DNA from: Streptomyces sp. NBC_00554
Lineage (GTDB): Bacteria > Actinomycetota > Actinomycetes > Streptomycetales > Streptomycetaceae
Direction of reading: 5' to 3'
DNA length: 64,000 bases
NCBI RefSeq assembly: GCF_041431135.1
Contig: NZ_CP107799.1
Coordinates: 6,200,001 to 6,264,000 of the forward strand
Shown: positions 19,401 to 27,345 of the stretch, one piece after another
Numbering within the stretch: position 1 is the first letter of the stretch
Layout: each line of letters opens with the position of its first letter
Translations under genes and position numbers: made by a program
Notes under the pieces: model-generated
Databases searched by the model: none
Seen by the model: only the letters and a program-made list of their open reading frames with translations
Told to the model about the DNA's origin: nothing

Positions 19401-20608
19401 TCCCGGCCCCGCCCGGCCGCGTCATCGACGTCCCCGGACCGCGCTGGCGCCACACCCGCCACTGGTGGACCGACCGACCCGCCCCGGCGACGGCGACGGC
19501 GTCGGCGGGCGCCGCGACGGACGGCGAGGAGGAGGTGTCGTCGGCTGTACGACGCCTCCTCCACCACTTCGCGGCCGTAACCGGCCATCTGCCTGAGCAC
19601 CTCGGCCCGGCGACAGCCCTCGCCGACCTCGGCCTGGACTCGCTGATGGCGGCCCGTATCCGGGTCGCCGTCGAGGCCGAGTTCGGGGTGGAGTTGCCGC
19701 TGCGCGAGTTGTTACGGTCCACCACGATTCACGACGTGGCGGCCCAGCTCGGGCTTGCGCCGGAGCCCGGGGTGCCCGAGGCCGGGGTTTCGCCCCGGAC
19801 CCCGCCCCTTCCCGAAATCGCCGGACGGGCTGAGTTACGCGCCCTGCGCAGCACCGGCACCCGCCCGCCGCTGTTCCTCGCGCACGCCGCCGGCGGCCCC
19901 ACCACCGTCTACCGCAATCTCGCCGAACTCCTCGGCCCCGACCAGCCCGTCATCGGCCTCGAACGGATCGAGGAGGCCGGCACGGTCGCGGCCAAGGCCC
20001 GGCGCTACGCCGAGGCCATCCGGATCGCGTACCCCAACGGCCCCTACCGCCTGGGTGGTTGGTCGTTCGGCGGCTTCGTCGCGCAGGAGACGGCGCGACT
20101 GCTCACCGCCGCGGGGCAGGACGTGGACGCGGTGATCCTCATCGACTCCGTACGGCCGTTGCCGGTCGGGGGCGACAGGACGCGGGCGCACTTCGAGGGC
20201 TTCGCCCAGTACGTGGCCGACACCTACGGAGCGCGCCTCGACCTGCCGTACGACGTCCTGGCCGCGATGGACGACCGGGGCCGGATCGAGCGCGTCCTGC
20301 GCATCCTCCGCGAGGCCGCCGACATCCCGCCCGCCGCGCTGGAGCACCAGCGCACCTCCTACCTCGACCTGCGGATCGGCGAGGCGCACACGCCCGGGCC
20401 CTACGCGGGCCGGGTGATCCTCTACCGGGCCACCGAGCCCGCGCCGCACACCGTGCGCGATCCCGCGTACGAGCGCGTGGACGACGCGCTCGGCTGGGAC
20501 GAGGTCTGTCCGGACCTGGAGGTCGTCCGCATCGGCGGCCACCATCTGTCCCTGCTCGACCCGCCCCATGTCAACGCCATCGCCGAACACCTCGACCGCA
20601 TGTTCTGA
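16469..20608 (+). CDS. Single-module type I PKS, ACP-KS-AT-ACP-TE, Pks13-like
   Basis: The 1379-residue protein starts at the GTG overlapping the ligase stop. Domains are as follows. N-terminal ACP (motif DYGMSSRDAVAL, Ser41). KS from about 148 to 575, with DTACSSSL (Cys314), EAHGTGTP (His449) and KSNLGHLESAAG (His489). AT from about 665 to 960, with GHSMGE (Ser756). C-terminal ACP (DLGLDSLMAAR, Ser1058). Thioesterase with GGWSFGG (Ser1199) and His1358. No reductive domain exists. This order is that of mycobacterial Pks13, which joins an acyl-AMP-derived chain to a carboxyacyl extender in one Claisen condensation. The AT specificity loop reads GAGHS where methylmalonyl or malonyl ATs have YASH or HAFH. 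Two TTA codons (residues 1082 and 1123) make translation bldA-dependent. The product is predicted to be an alpha-branched beta-keto acyl chain. Confidence 0.93.
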   Translation: MTAADAEALRRLITERVASWAGTAPAEVAGDRPLADYGMSSRDAVALTGELVREIGRALPATLLWETSTVDGLVRRLSAVAEQAPLITASGHAMPLRSGRAGRAPRGGTGGGPPPAWRLGGAPTGRRPGESLSGERGLPATLPEPSDEPVAVVGVGCRLPGGVRGPGDYWRLLTDGTDAVSTMPADRWSDFTAPPDTARQGGYLGSLDEIAGFDAEFFRISPSEAAVMDPQQRMLLEVVHEALDHAAIPAASLAGTATGVWVGISSNEYGQLTGTDPAAVDHRAPTGAAPSIAAGRLSYVLDLRGPSVAIDTACSSSLVAVHQACVSLRTGESDMALAAGVNLLLAPAVTVAFGRAGALAPDGRCKSFSADADGIGRSEGCAVAVLKRLPDALRDGDRVLAVIRATAVNSDGRSNGLMAPNPEAQRALLEAAYGRAGLDPATVDLVEAHGTGTPLGDPIEADALTAVLGRERDLDQPLLLGSAKSNLGHLESAAGIAGLVKTVLALHHDRIPPSLHCERPAPADPRLRVVTEPEPWPRYGGTAVAGVSAFGFGGTNAHAVLEEWQPSDQPPATPAPPDILQLSDADAARVRDTAGRIADWLDTPDGRTAGLGDLARTLAGRTGRGPVRAAVTARDRPGLTASLRALAEARPDRGVVTGDRDRIGPGVVWVFSGYGGQWPGMGRELLAAEPAFAAAVEKLEPALAAACGISLHESLERGTGLDRLDTAQPVLFGMQVALAELWRAYGVEPAAVIGHSMGEVAAAVTAGGLDPEDGARVIAVRSRLLTSLSGGAMAVVDLDDTELAAISSDFPGVHVAVHSSPGQKVVTGEAAAVARLADRLTALGRPARTMPVRGAGHSPQVDPLLPELTARLDDVRGKAAPVRGYSTVHDDPRAPTAYDAAHWAANLRRPVRLAQALAAAAEDGHTAFVEISPHPTLLHPLAQTLPDALALPTLRRGTDAPLTFRGHVAALHAAGHPLPAPPGRVIDVPGPRWRHTRHWWTDRPAPATATASAGAATDGEEEVSSAVRRLLHHFAAVTGHLPEHLGPATALADLGLDSLMAARIRVAVEAEFGVELPLRELLRSTTIHDVAAQLGLAPEPGVPEAGVSPRTPPLPEIAGRAELRALRSTGTRPPLFLAHAAGGPTTVYRNLAELLGPDQPVIGLERIEEAGTVAAKARRYAEAIRIAYPNGPYRLGGWSFGGFVAQETARLLTAAGQDVDAVILIDSVRPLPVGGDRTRAHFEGFAQYVADTYGARLDLPYDVLAAMDDRGRIERVLRILREAADIPPAALEHQRTSYLDLRIGEAHTPGPYAGRVILYRATEPAPHTVRDPAYERVDDALGWDEVCPDLEVVRIGGHHLSLLDPPHVNAIAEHLDRMF
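16833..16858. repeat. Palindromic GC-rich element inside the PKS linker
   Basis: The core CCCCCACCGGCC-GAA-GGCCGGGGG folds into a hairpin. It lies within the Gly/Pro/Arg-rich linker between the first ACP and the KS. The same kind of sequence recurs across Streptomyces genomes as a dispersed palindrome (from memory). Here it is in frame and does not break the gene. Confidence 0.6.
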
Positions 20609-20617
20609 GGAGCCGCC

Positions 20618-21532
20618 ATGCACCGCCGTACCGTCGTCAAGGCCGCGGCCGCCACCGGCCTCGCCGCGCTCTTCGGAGCCGTCGCCACCACTCGCGCAGG
20701 CGCCGCGACGCAGATCAGCGAGCGCGTGTTCGACCTGTCCATCGCCTCGGCCGCCCTGGGCCGCAGCGCACCCGTACGGCTGATTCTCCCCACCGACTTC
20801 GACGCCCGGCCCACCCGCACCTGGCCCGTGCTGTACCTGCTGCACGGCGCCCACGACGACTACAACTCCTGGACCCGTGAAACCGACATCGAGGCATTCA
20901 CCGAGGGCCTGGGCCTCATCGTCGCCATGCCCGACGGCGGCCCCACCGGCATCCCCACCAAGTGGCGCGACGGCACGGACTACGAGACCTTCCAGCTGGC
21001 CGAGGTCCACGCCGTCCTGCGCAGCGACTACCGGGCCTCCACCGTCCGGGCCGTGGCCGGGGTCTCCACCGGCGGCTACGGCGCGATCGCCCACGCCGCC
21101 CGCCACCCGGGCGCCTTCGCCGCAGCCGCCTCGTACAGCGGCATCCTCGACACGACGCTGTTCGGCGTGCCGCCGCTCGTCGACGCGATCGTCGCCCGCG
21201 AGAACGTGGCGGCGTGGTCGCTCTGGGGCAACCCGGTGTTCCAGTACGCCACCTGGCGCGACTACAACCCCCGGGTACGCGCGTCGGCGCTGAGCGGCAC
21301 ACCGCTGTACGTCTCCAACGGCAGCGGCCTGGCCGGCGGCACCGGCGACCTGCTGCCCGAGGCCCTGGAAAGCGCCCTGTGGCCGTCCGCCCACAGCTTC
21401 ACCTCGGCGCTGAACCTGCTCCGCATCCCGGTGACGACTCACTACTACTCGGGGGGAGGGCACAGCTGGGCTTACTGGCAGCCGGAGTTCAGGGCATCAT
21501 GGCCAATTCTCGCCTCCGCGCTGGGGCTTTAG
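20618..21532 (+). CDS. Tat-exported esterase of the antigen 85 / esterase D alpha-beta hydrolase family
   Basis: This 304-residue protein starts nine bases after the PKS stop, with GAGGAG overlapping that stop. The N-terminus MHRRTVVKAAAATGLAALFGAV has a twin-arginine-like RRTVVK and a hydrophobic core, so it is exported. The esterase fold shows LYLLHGAHDDYNSW, the nucleophile GVSTGGYG (Ser150) and the catalytic His282 in GGGHSWAYW. The last motif closely recalls the HSWEYW of mycobacterial antigen 85 mycolyltransferases. Following an ACP-KS-AT-ACP-TE synthase, it is a candidate acyltransferase that moves the PKS product to a sugar or glycan outside the membrane. Plain esterase activity is the alternative. 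Confidence 0.85.
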   Translation: MHRRTVVKAAAATGLAALFGAVATTRAGAATQISERVFDLSIASAALGRSAPVRLILPTDFDARPTRTWPVLYLLHGAHDDYNSWTRETDIEAFTEGLGLIVAMPDGGPTGIPTKWRDGTDYETFQLAEVHAVLRSDYRASTVRAVAGVSTGGYGAIAHAARHPGAFAAAASYSGILDTTLFGVPPLVDAIVARENVAAWSLWGNPVFQYATWRDYNPRVRASALSGTPLYVSNGSGLAGGTGDLLPEALESALWPSAHSFTSALNLLRIPVTTHYYSGGGHSWAYWQPEFRASWPILASALGL

Positions 21533-21657
21533 CGAGGACATTGTCACGGAAGGACAAATACCGGTGACGGGGCTGTGCGCCAGGACAGGACCGGCGCACA
21601 CCCGCACCGGATATCGTCTACGGCCCAAGCCGCCGCCGAGCGGAAGGAGCGTCCGCG

Positions 21658-22887
21658 ATGATCCCCATCCCCCAGGGCATCACAAGCGATCCCTTCACCG
21701 CCGTACCCGAAGAGCTGGTCAAACTGCTGCGCGACCAACTCGAGGAGACTGCCGACGAGGTCGAGCGAGAGGTACGCGTCGGCATCCCCGAGTACGCCAG
21801 ACACGGCGACAACTACGTCAAGAATCTCAGAACCGGCGTCGTACAGGCACTGACGCTCTTCGTCGACCTGGTCGCCGACCCGCTGCGCGACTGGGAGTCG
21901 GTCGCCGCCACGTACTACGAGATCGGCCGCGGCGAAGCCCTGGAAGGCCGCAGCCTGGACGCCCTCCAGTCCGCGCTGCGGATCGGCGGACGGGTGGCCT
22001 GGCGGTTACTGAGCCAGGTGGCGGAGGAGCAGAAGCTCGACGCCACCGTGCTGGCCGGGCTCGCCGAGGCGGCCATGGTGGCCATCCACGAGGTCGCCGA
22101 GGTGGCCACCGCCGGCTACACGGAGGCGCAGCTGCGCAGCACCGGCGAACTGCAACGCCGCCGCAAGCGCCTGATGGACCTGCTCCTCGGCGACCCGGCG
22201 GCCTCGGCCGAGGCGGTCCAGGACCTCGCGCACAGCGCGCAGTGGCCCGTGCCGCAGAAGGTGGCCGTCGTCGCCCTCGCGGCGGCCCCCGACGGCGACG
22301 ACGCCACCGCCGCCGACCGGATCATGGTGCCCACCGGCGTGCTCGTCGGCATGGACAGCCGCCCGCCCCGCATGGTGGTGCCCGACCCCGAGGAGCTCAG
22401 CCGCCCGCGCGGTCGCAGCCTCGCCCTCGCCCTGCGCGGCCGCCCCGCCGCCGTCGGCCCCACCGTCCCCCTGGCCGAGGCCGCCGACTCCCTGCGCCTG
22501 GCGATCCGGGCGCTCTCCCTGATGGGTCGCGGAATCCTCCCGGGCCGCGGGGTCGTCCGCTGCACGGACCACCTGTCCACGCTGCTGCTCTACGGCGACG
22601 AGGCGCTCCTGCTGCGACTCTCCGACCAGGTGCTCGCACCCCTCGACTCCGCGCCGGGCCCGCAGCGCGACCGCCTCGCGGAGACGCTCCTCGCCTGGCT
22701 GCAGAGCGGCAGCAGCGTCGGCGAGGTCGCCACCCTCCTTCACATCCACCCGCAGACCGTCCGCTACCGCCTCCGCCAGCTCGACAAGCTCTTCGGTGAC
22801 CGCCTCCGCGACCCCGAAGCCCGCTTCGACCTCGAACTCGCCCTGCAGGGCGCCTCGTTGCGTCCTGCCGCCCCGCTTGTGGAGTGA
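21658..22887 (+). CDS. PucR/CdaR-type transcriptional regulator with C-terminal helix-turn-helix
   Basis: A 409-residue protein; ATG 21658 is preceded by GGAAGGAG. The N half is helical (EELVKLLRDQLEETADEVEREV, RSLDALQSALRIGGRVAW), like the RsbT-co-antagonist-type domain found in Streptomyces PucR proteins. The C-terminus carries the PucR helix-turn-helix (GSSVGEVATLLHIHPQTVRYRLRQLDKLFGDRLRDPEARFDLELAL). Codon 117 is TTA (22006-22008), so it needs the bldA tRNA. It lies 125 bases downstream of the antigen-85-like gene in the same direction and is the best candidate for local control of the lipid locus. Confidence 0.88.
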   Translation: MIPIPQGITSDPFTAVPEELVKLLRDQLEETADEVEREVRVGIPEYARHGDNYVKNLRTGVVQALTLFVDLVADPLRDWESVAATYYEIGRGEALEGRSLDALQSALRIGGRVAWRLLSQVAEEQKLDATVLAGLAEAAMVAIHEVAEVATAGYTEAQLRSTGELQRRRKRLMDLLLGDPAASAEAVQDLAHSAQWPVPQKVAVVALAAAPDGDDATAADRIMVPTGVLVGMDSRPPRMVVPDPEELSRPRGRSLALALRGRPAAVGPTVPLAEAADSLRLAIRALSLMGRGILPGRGVVRCTDHLSTLLLYGDEALLLRLSDQVLAPLDSAPGPQRDRLAETLLAWLQSGSSVGEVATLLHIHPQTVRYRLRQLDKLFGDRLRDPEARFDLELALQGASLRPAAPLVE

Positions 22888-22949
22888 GAGCGGGCATGCG
22901 ATTCCCTCCGGTTCGTGAAGGCCGGACGAGGGGGCCAGGGGGCATGGCG

Positions 22950-24476
22950 TCAGGGAATGAGCAGCGGCAGCGCGCCGAACGCGTGGTCGCGCCAGATGAG
23001 CCGGGCGGTGTCCTCCGGGTAGGCGGTGACCGAGGGCACCGCGTCCCAGACCCGGGTGAGGCGGTGCTCGGCGTCGTAGGGAGGCCAGCCGGGGTCGCCG
23101 TGGGCGGCGAAGGCGGTCCAGGCGGTACGTATGCGCCGGGACAGGTCGGTCGCGATGGGCGGGACCTCCTCGCCCAGGAGGACAAGGGCGAGGCCGACAC
23201 CGAGGGTGCCGAAGACGAGGGGGATGTCGAGGCCGTGGCAGGCGCCGAGCGCGCCGCCGAAGGCGGGGGAGGACCAGGTCAGCTCGTAGAGATGAGCCCG
23301 GCCGCCGGCCGTGACGTGGGCCTGCGCGAGGTGCAGCGAGGGGGCGGCGAAGAGCCAGTCGGTGTGGACGCGTTCGTACAGCTCGGCGGCGTCGGCATCC
23401 GGGAAGGCCGTGCGATAGGCGCGGGGGCCGTCCGGGCCGGGGGCGAAGACACGCAGGGCGGTGGTCGCCTGCTCTTCCGTGATCCGGCCGAGCCGGTCGG
23501 CCAGGGCGACGAAAAGCCGGTACTCGTCACGGTTGTGACCGACGATCAGCTCGACATCCCGCGCCGAGCCCTCGGCGAGCGCCTGCCAGGGAGCAAGCGG
23601 CAGCACATCGCCGTCGACGACCGGTGAGAAGGGCGTAGGTGTGTGCGCCACGGCGCCCCAGCGCTCCTGGTACTGGACCATCTTGGCCGCGACCGCGTCA
23701 CCCGCGGCGACGAGCCGCCCGGGCTCGACCCCGGCGAGGTGGGCGACCGTCGGGCGCAGCCCAAGCTCGGCGGCGGCGGCCCGGGCGATGTCGGCGGCCA
23801 GCCCGGCGGAGAAGAAGGTGCCGGGCACGCTCTGTGCGATGGCCCGGTGGAAGAGTCCGGCGGCGCGCGGCATGGCCAGGAGCGAGGCGATGGAGCCGGC
23901 GCCCGCGGACTCGCCGAAGACGGTGACGCGGCCGGGGTCACCGCCGAAGGCCGCGATGTTGTCCCGCACCCATTCGAGCGCGGCGACCTGGTCGAGCAGG
24001 CCGCGGTTGGCGGGGGCGCCCTCGATGTGCGCGAATCCCTCCATGCCGAGGCGGTAGTTGAAGCTCACGACGACCACGCCCTGCCGCGCGAGCACCGCGC
24101 CGTCGTACGCGACGTCGCCCGCCTCGCCCAGCAGATAAGCACCGCCGTAGATCCACACCATGACCGGAAGGCCGTCCGAACCGTCCGAAGTGCCGCCCGG
24201 GGACCAGACGTTGACCGTCAGCCAGTCGGAGTCCGTGACCGGCGGAGCCGGCGGCGCGCCCGGCGCGCCCAGTGCGGCGGACTGCGGGGGCGGCGGCCCG
24301 AACGTGACGGCCTCGCGCACGCCCTTCCACGGAAGCACGGGCCGGGGCGCGGCGAAACGCAGCTCGCCCAGTGGCGGCTGCGCGAAAGGGATACCGCGAA
24401 AGGCGGCGAGGCCGCCTTCCTCGCGTCCGCGCAACAGTCCGGCGGCGGTACGGACTTCCGGTTCGGCAAAACTCAT
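22950..24476 (-). CDS. Type B carboxylesterase / lipase
   Basis: A 508-residue member of the cholinesterase-like carboxylesterase family. Its hallmarks are FRGIPFAQPPLGELRF near residue 28, the oxyanion-hole motif VWIYGGAYLLG, FGESAGAGS with the catalytic Ser near residue 190, and a C-terminal His in GACHGLDIPLVFG. There is no signal peptide, so it is cytoplasmic. It converges with the PucR gene and diverges from the cutinase gene. It would hydrolyse carboxylic esters. Proximity to the PKS/antigen-85-like block is suggestive, but this family is common and promiscuous. Confidence 0.92.
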   Translation of the reverse strand: MSFAEPEVRTAAGLLRGREEGGLAAFRGIPFAQPPLGELRFAAPRPVLPWKGVREAVTFGPPPPQSAALGAPGAPPAPPVTDSDWLTVNVWSPGGTSDGSDGLPVMVWIYGGAYLLGEAGDVAYDGAVLARQGVVVVSFNYRLGMEGFAHIEGAPANRGLLDQVAALEWVRDNIAAFGGDPGRVTVFGESAGAGSIASLLAMPRAAGLFHRAIAQSVPGTFFSAGLAADIARAAAAELGLRPTVAHLAGVEPGRLVAAGDAVAAKMVQYQERWGAVAHTPTPFSPVVDGDVLPLAPWQALAEGSARDVELIVGHNRDEYRLFVALADRLGRITEEQATTALRVFAPGPDGPRAYRTAFPDADAAELYERVHTDWLFAAPSLHLAQAHVTAGGRAHLYELTWSSPAFGGALGACHGLDIPLVFGTLGVGLALVLLGEEVPPIATDLSRRIRTAWTAFAAHGDPGWPPYDAEHRLTRVWDAVPSVTAYPEDTARLIWRDHAFGALPLLIP

Positions 24477-24684
24477 CGAAACTTCCCACCGTTCTCAAGA
24501 ATGGCCACTCACCTGTGACGACTCTGCCAAAAACAGGGAGGCTCACCTACTCAATCCCGGAGTGGAATCCGCCATCCCTTTGTCATTTCCGTCGCTAACA
24601 CCTGCCAATACGGGGCCGTTACTTTCGGAGTCATCCCATTCGCCTGCGCTGTCATGCGCACTACATGCGGAGGACTCCTCCTTC

Positions 24685-25344
24685 ATGTTCCCCCACAAGA
24701 AATCCTCTTTACTCCGGCTGACCGTCGCCGCCGCCACACTGGCCGCCGGTGGCGGTCTGGTCGTGGTGGCCGCCCCGACCGCGTCGGCCGCCTGCGCGGA
24801 CATCGACGTCGTCGCCGCCCGGGGCACCTTCGAGCCGGGCACCCTCGGCGTCATCGTCGGTGACCCGGTCTTCTCGGCGCTCCAGGAGAAGATCACCGGC
24901 AAGACCCTGAGCAGCTACGCCGTCGACTACCCGGCCAACCTGTCCCTCACCTCGGCGGCCACGGGCAACGCCGACCTCGTCGACCACGTCAGGAGTCAGG
25001 CCGCCTCCTGCCCCAACCAGCGCTTCATCCTGGTCGGTTACTCACAGGGCGCCAACGTCGTCGACAACTCGATCGGCATCAGCAGCGCGGGCGCGGTCGT
25101 CGGCAGCCCGATCGTCGCCACCATCCCCGGCGCACTGGAGCCGAAGGTGGCCGCCGTACTGCTGTTCGGCAACCCGATCCGGGCGCTGGGAAAGAGCGTC
25201 ACCGGCACCTACCAGAGCCGCACCATCGACTTCTGCGCCGACGGCGACCCCGTCTGCGAGAACGGCGGGGACGACACCCTGGCCCACCTCACGTACGGCG
25301 ATGACGCCGACGCCGCGGCCACCTTCGCCGCCGGAAAGGTGTGA
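24685..25344 (+). CDS. Secreted cutinase-family serine esterase
   Basis: This 219-residue protein starts at ATG 24685, preceded by GGAGGA. It has a Sec signal peptide (LLRLTVAAATLAAGGGLVVVAAPTASA), with the mature protein probably starting at ACADIDVV. The cutinase fold is shown by VVAARGTFEPG, the nucleophile GYSQGA (Ser120), and the Asp/Cys region FCADGDPVC followed by the His in LAHLTYG. Codon 9 is TTA, so expression depends on bldA. Cutinases hydrolyse plant polyester, triglycerides or, in mycobacteria (Rv3802c, encoded in the mycolate locus), act as thioesterase/phospholipase. Whether this is a scavenging enzyme or part of the adjacent lipid locus is open. Confidence 0.92.
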   Translation: MFPHKKSSLLRLTVAAATLAAGGGLVVVAAPTASAACADIDVVAARGTFEPGTLGVIVGDPVFSALQEKITGKTLSSYAVDYPANLSLTSAATGNADLVDHVRSQAASCPNQRFILVGYSQGANVVDNSIGISSAGAVVGSPIVATIPGALEPKVAAVLLFGNPIRALGKSVTGTYQSRTIDFCADGDPVCENGGDDTLAHLTYGDDADAAATFAAGKV

Positions 25345-25368
25345 CCGATAGAAAGAGCCGCACAAAAA

Positions 25369-25404
25369 AGGGGGCCCGGAGAGCTGCAGCTCTCCGGGCC
25401 CCCT
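25369..25404. terminator. Bidirectional terminator between convergent genes
   Basis: A perfect palindrome with 18-base arms (AGGGGGCCCGGAGAGCTG and its complement), preceded by a run of six A. It lies between the convergent cutinase and secreted hydrolase genes, so it serves both strands. Confidence 0.92.
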
Positions 25405-25437
25405 CTGTCAGGTCCTTTGTCAGGTCCGAGTTGTCGC

Positions 25438-27174
25438 TCAGTTCTCCACGGCGAATTCCGCGAGGTTCGCGGACACCGTTTCCGGCTCGCCGTTGTTCTG
25501 CTCCGGCGCGGCGGTCAGCACGTCCAGGTGCTGATAGCCGGGCGCGATGACCGGGTCGAGTTCCGCGGGCGGGTCGTCGCCGAGCAGGCCGTCGCCCGCG
25601 AGCAGCGTGATGGTGGGATTGGCGGTCAGCCCGTCGGGATGCACGACGAACCTGCTCACCTGTGGGGAGGTGCCGAGTTCGATGTCGGTGACGAGCTTGG
25701 TCGGGAAGTAGTTCTCGGTGAAGTCCAGCGGCTGCTCCGACAGGCTGCGGGCGAGCTCCTGGATGTCGGTGACCTCCTTGCCGGCGTCGGTGAAGGGCGT
25801 GCCGTCGGCGGACGTGTAGCCGGGGTCGTCGGCGGCGCCCACGCGGTCGTAGTTGCGCCAGGTGTAGAGGGGACCGTTCGGCTCGGCCGGTATCGCCTTG
25901 TACTCGGTGCCGGTGAGGGCGGACGCGCTGTCGTCGCCGTTGGCCACCGGGAAGTTCTTGTCGACGATCTCCCCTGTTCCTCCGCCGTCGAAGAAGCCGA
26001 CGCTGGACTGGATGAAGGACAGCGGCACCGAGTTGTCGTCCATGAGCGCGCCGAGCGCGGCCTCGTTGGTGAGCCGGAAGTCCTCGATCGCCGGCGTCCC
26101 CACCAGGAAGGTGGCGGCGTCCTTGGAGAACAGCAGCCGGTTGGTCGCGTCGACGTTCGTGTTCGGCGGCACCGACAGGGCGAGATCGGACTCGCCGTCC
26201 GGGCTGACGGTGGCCCACAGTCCGGCCACCGACAGCAGGGTCATCGTCGCCGCGTTGATCACGACGGGCGCCTGGACGGCACGGGGCAGCAGCCCGGTGT
26301 CGAGGCCCGCCTGCACGGCGGCGTAGCCGATGCCGATGTCCGGGAGGTTGATGTCGCCGGGCATGCTGCCCTGCAGGTCGTCGAGCGAGGTGGAGATGGT
26401 GGTGTCGAGGGCGAAGTAGCCCGAGCACTGGTTGTACCCGGCGTCGGCGGTGGTGGCCGGATTCCCGTCGAAGTCCCAGGTGGCGAAGTAGCCGGTGAGC
26501 ACCCCGCCGAGCGAGTGGCCGCCGCACAGCACCTTCTGCTTGCGCAGGGCCTGCGAGGGAAGTTCGGCGGCCAGCAGGTCGTACTCGTCGCGTACGGTCT
26601 GCTCAAGGCCGACCTTCGACAGCCACCCGACCTGGCTGTTGTCCAGCCAGCCGGCGAACTTCTTACCGCCCACCGCCTTGCCGTTGAAGTAGTAGTCGAT
26701 CGCCTGGTGCGGGTCGCCGGAGTCCAGACCGGCCTGGACCCCGGTACGGTCCTCCAGGCAGTTCGACCGCCGGTCGAGGGCCCAGAACTCGATGTGCCGG
26801 CCCTCCTTCGCGGCCTGCGTGATCGTGTTGCGGGCCACGCTGTCGAAGGCCCCGGCACCTTCCAGGATCCCGGGCTGCGCGACCAGGATCTTGTCGGCGT
26901 CGGCCGAGGCGGCCGGGCCCTCGCTGTCCCTGTAGCGCAGGTACGACAGCCAGTCGCAGGCCGCCGGATGGCTGCCCACGGAGGCGGGCAGCGGCATCCT
27001 CACCTTGACGACGGACTCGGTGACACCAGTGATGGGTGATGAGGACACGACGGGTGTCTCCACTCGCGTGGTGGCCGCCTGCGCGGCGGGCAATGCCGTC
27101 AGGCCCCCTACGGCGAGCAGCCCCGCGATCGCGGCGCTCCGCCACTTCGGACGTCTCGTGCGGCTCGTAGTCAT
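25438..27174 (-). CDS. Large secreted alpha/beta hydrolase, lipase-like
   Basis: A 578-residue protein with a Sec signal peptide (RRPKWRSAAIAGLLAVGGLTALPAAQA). The only strong enzymatic motif is GGHSLGGVLTGYFATWDFDG near residue 215, the nucleophile elbow (G-H-S-L-G) of lipases. The lipid-related mature region has conserved Cys pairs (AACDWLSYLRY, NCLEDRTG). Streptomyces has similar unassigned secreted hydrolases, but I do not know a characterised homologue. It shares a bidirectional terminator with the cutinase. Its start lies about 170 bases downstream of the osmoprotectant operon's regulator, on the same strand. Function is likely extracellular ester hydrolysis. Confidence 0.8.
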   Translation of the reverse strand: MTTSRTRRPKWRSAAIAGLLAVGGLTALPAAQAATTRVETPVVSSSPITGVTESVVKVRMPLPASVGSHPAACDWLSYLRYRDSEGPAASADADKILVAQPGILEGAGAFDSVARNTITQAAKEGRHIEFWALDRRSNCLEDRTGVQAGLDSGDPHQAIDYYFNGKAVGGKKFAGWLDNSQVGWLSKVGLEQTVRDEYDLLAAELPSQALRKQKVLCGGHSLGGVLTGYFATWDFDGNPATTADAGYNQCSGYFALDTTISTSLDDLQGSMPGDINLPDIGIGYAAVQAGLDTGLLPRAVQAPVVINAATMTLLSVAGLWATVSPDGESDLALSVPPNTNVDATNRLLFSKDAATFLVGTPAIEDFRLTNEAALGALMDDNSVPLSFIQSSVGFFDGGGTGEIVDKNFPVANGDDSASALTGTEYKAIPAEPNGPLYTWRNYDRVGAADDPGYTSADGTPFTDAGKEVTDIQELARSLSEQPLDFTENYFPTKLVTDIELGTSPQVSRFVVHPDGLTANPTITLLAGDGLLGDDPPAELDPVIAPGYQHLDVLTAAPEQNNGEPETVSANLAEFAVEN

Positions 27175-27279
27175 GTACCGGACAGTAGGACCGCACCTGG
27201 CGGCGTTTCAGGCACCGCTGAGCAGATTTCGTACGACTGGCCGCGCCTTTGTCAGCAGCGGACAGTTTGCGGCTTGCCC

Positions 27280-27334
27280 TTAGTGAGCCGGCGCGGGTGT
27301 GGTGCAGGGCGAGGTGGGTGGTGGGGTCGGTCAT
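27280..27334 (-). pseudogene. Possible remnant start of a lost gene
   Basis: An ATG at 27334 lies 12 bases after the regulator stop and is preceded by GAGAGG, a good coupled start. It encodes MTDPTTHLALHHTRAG and then runs into non-coding-looking sequence that continues out of frame through the next gene. This looks like the first codons of a gene that has been truncated, but chance cannot be excluded. Confidence 0.3.
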
Positions 27335-27345
27335 CGCAGTGCCTC

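Noticed and set aside
12821..22887. Ordinary antibiotic PKS or NRPS cluster
   Set aside because: There is only one module, no tailoring, resistance or transport gene, and the content matches a lipid condensation system better.
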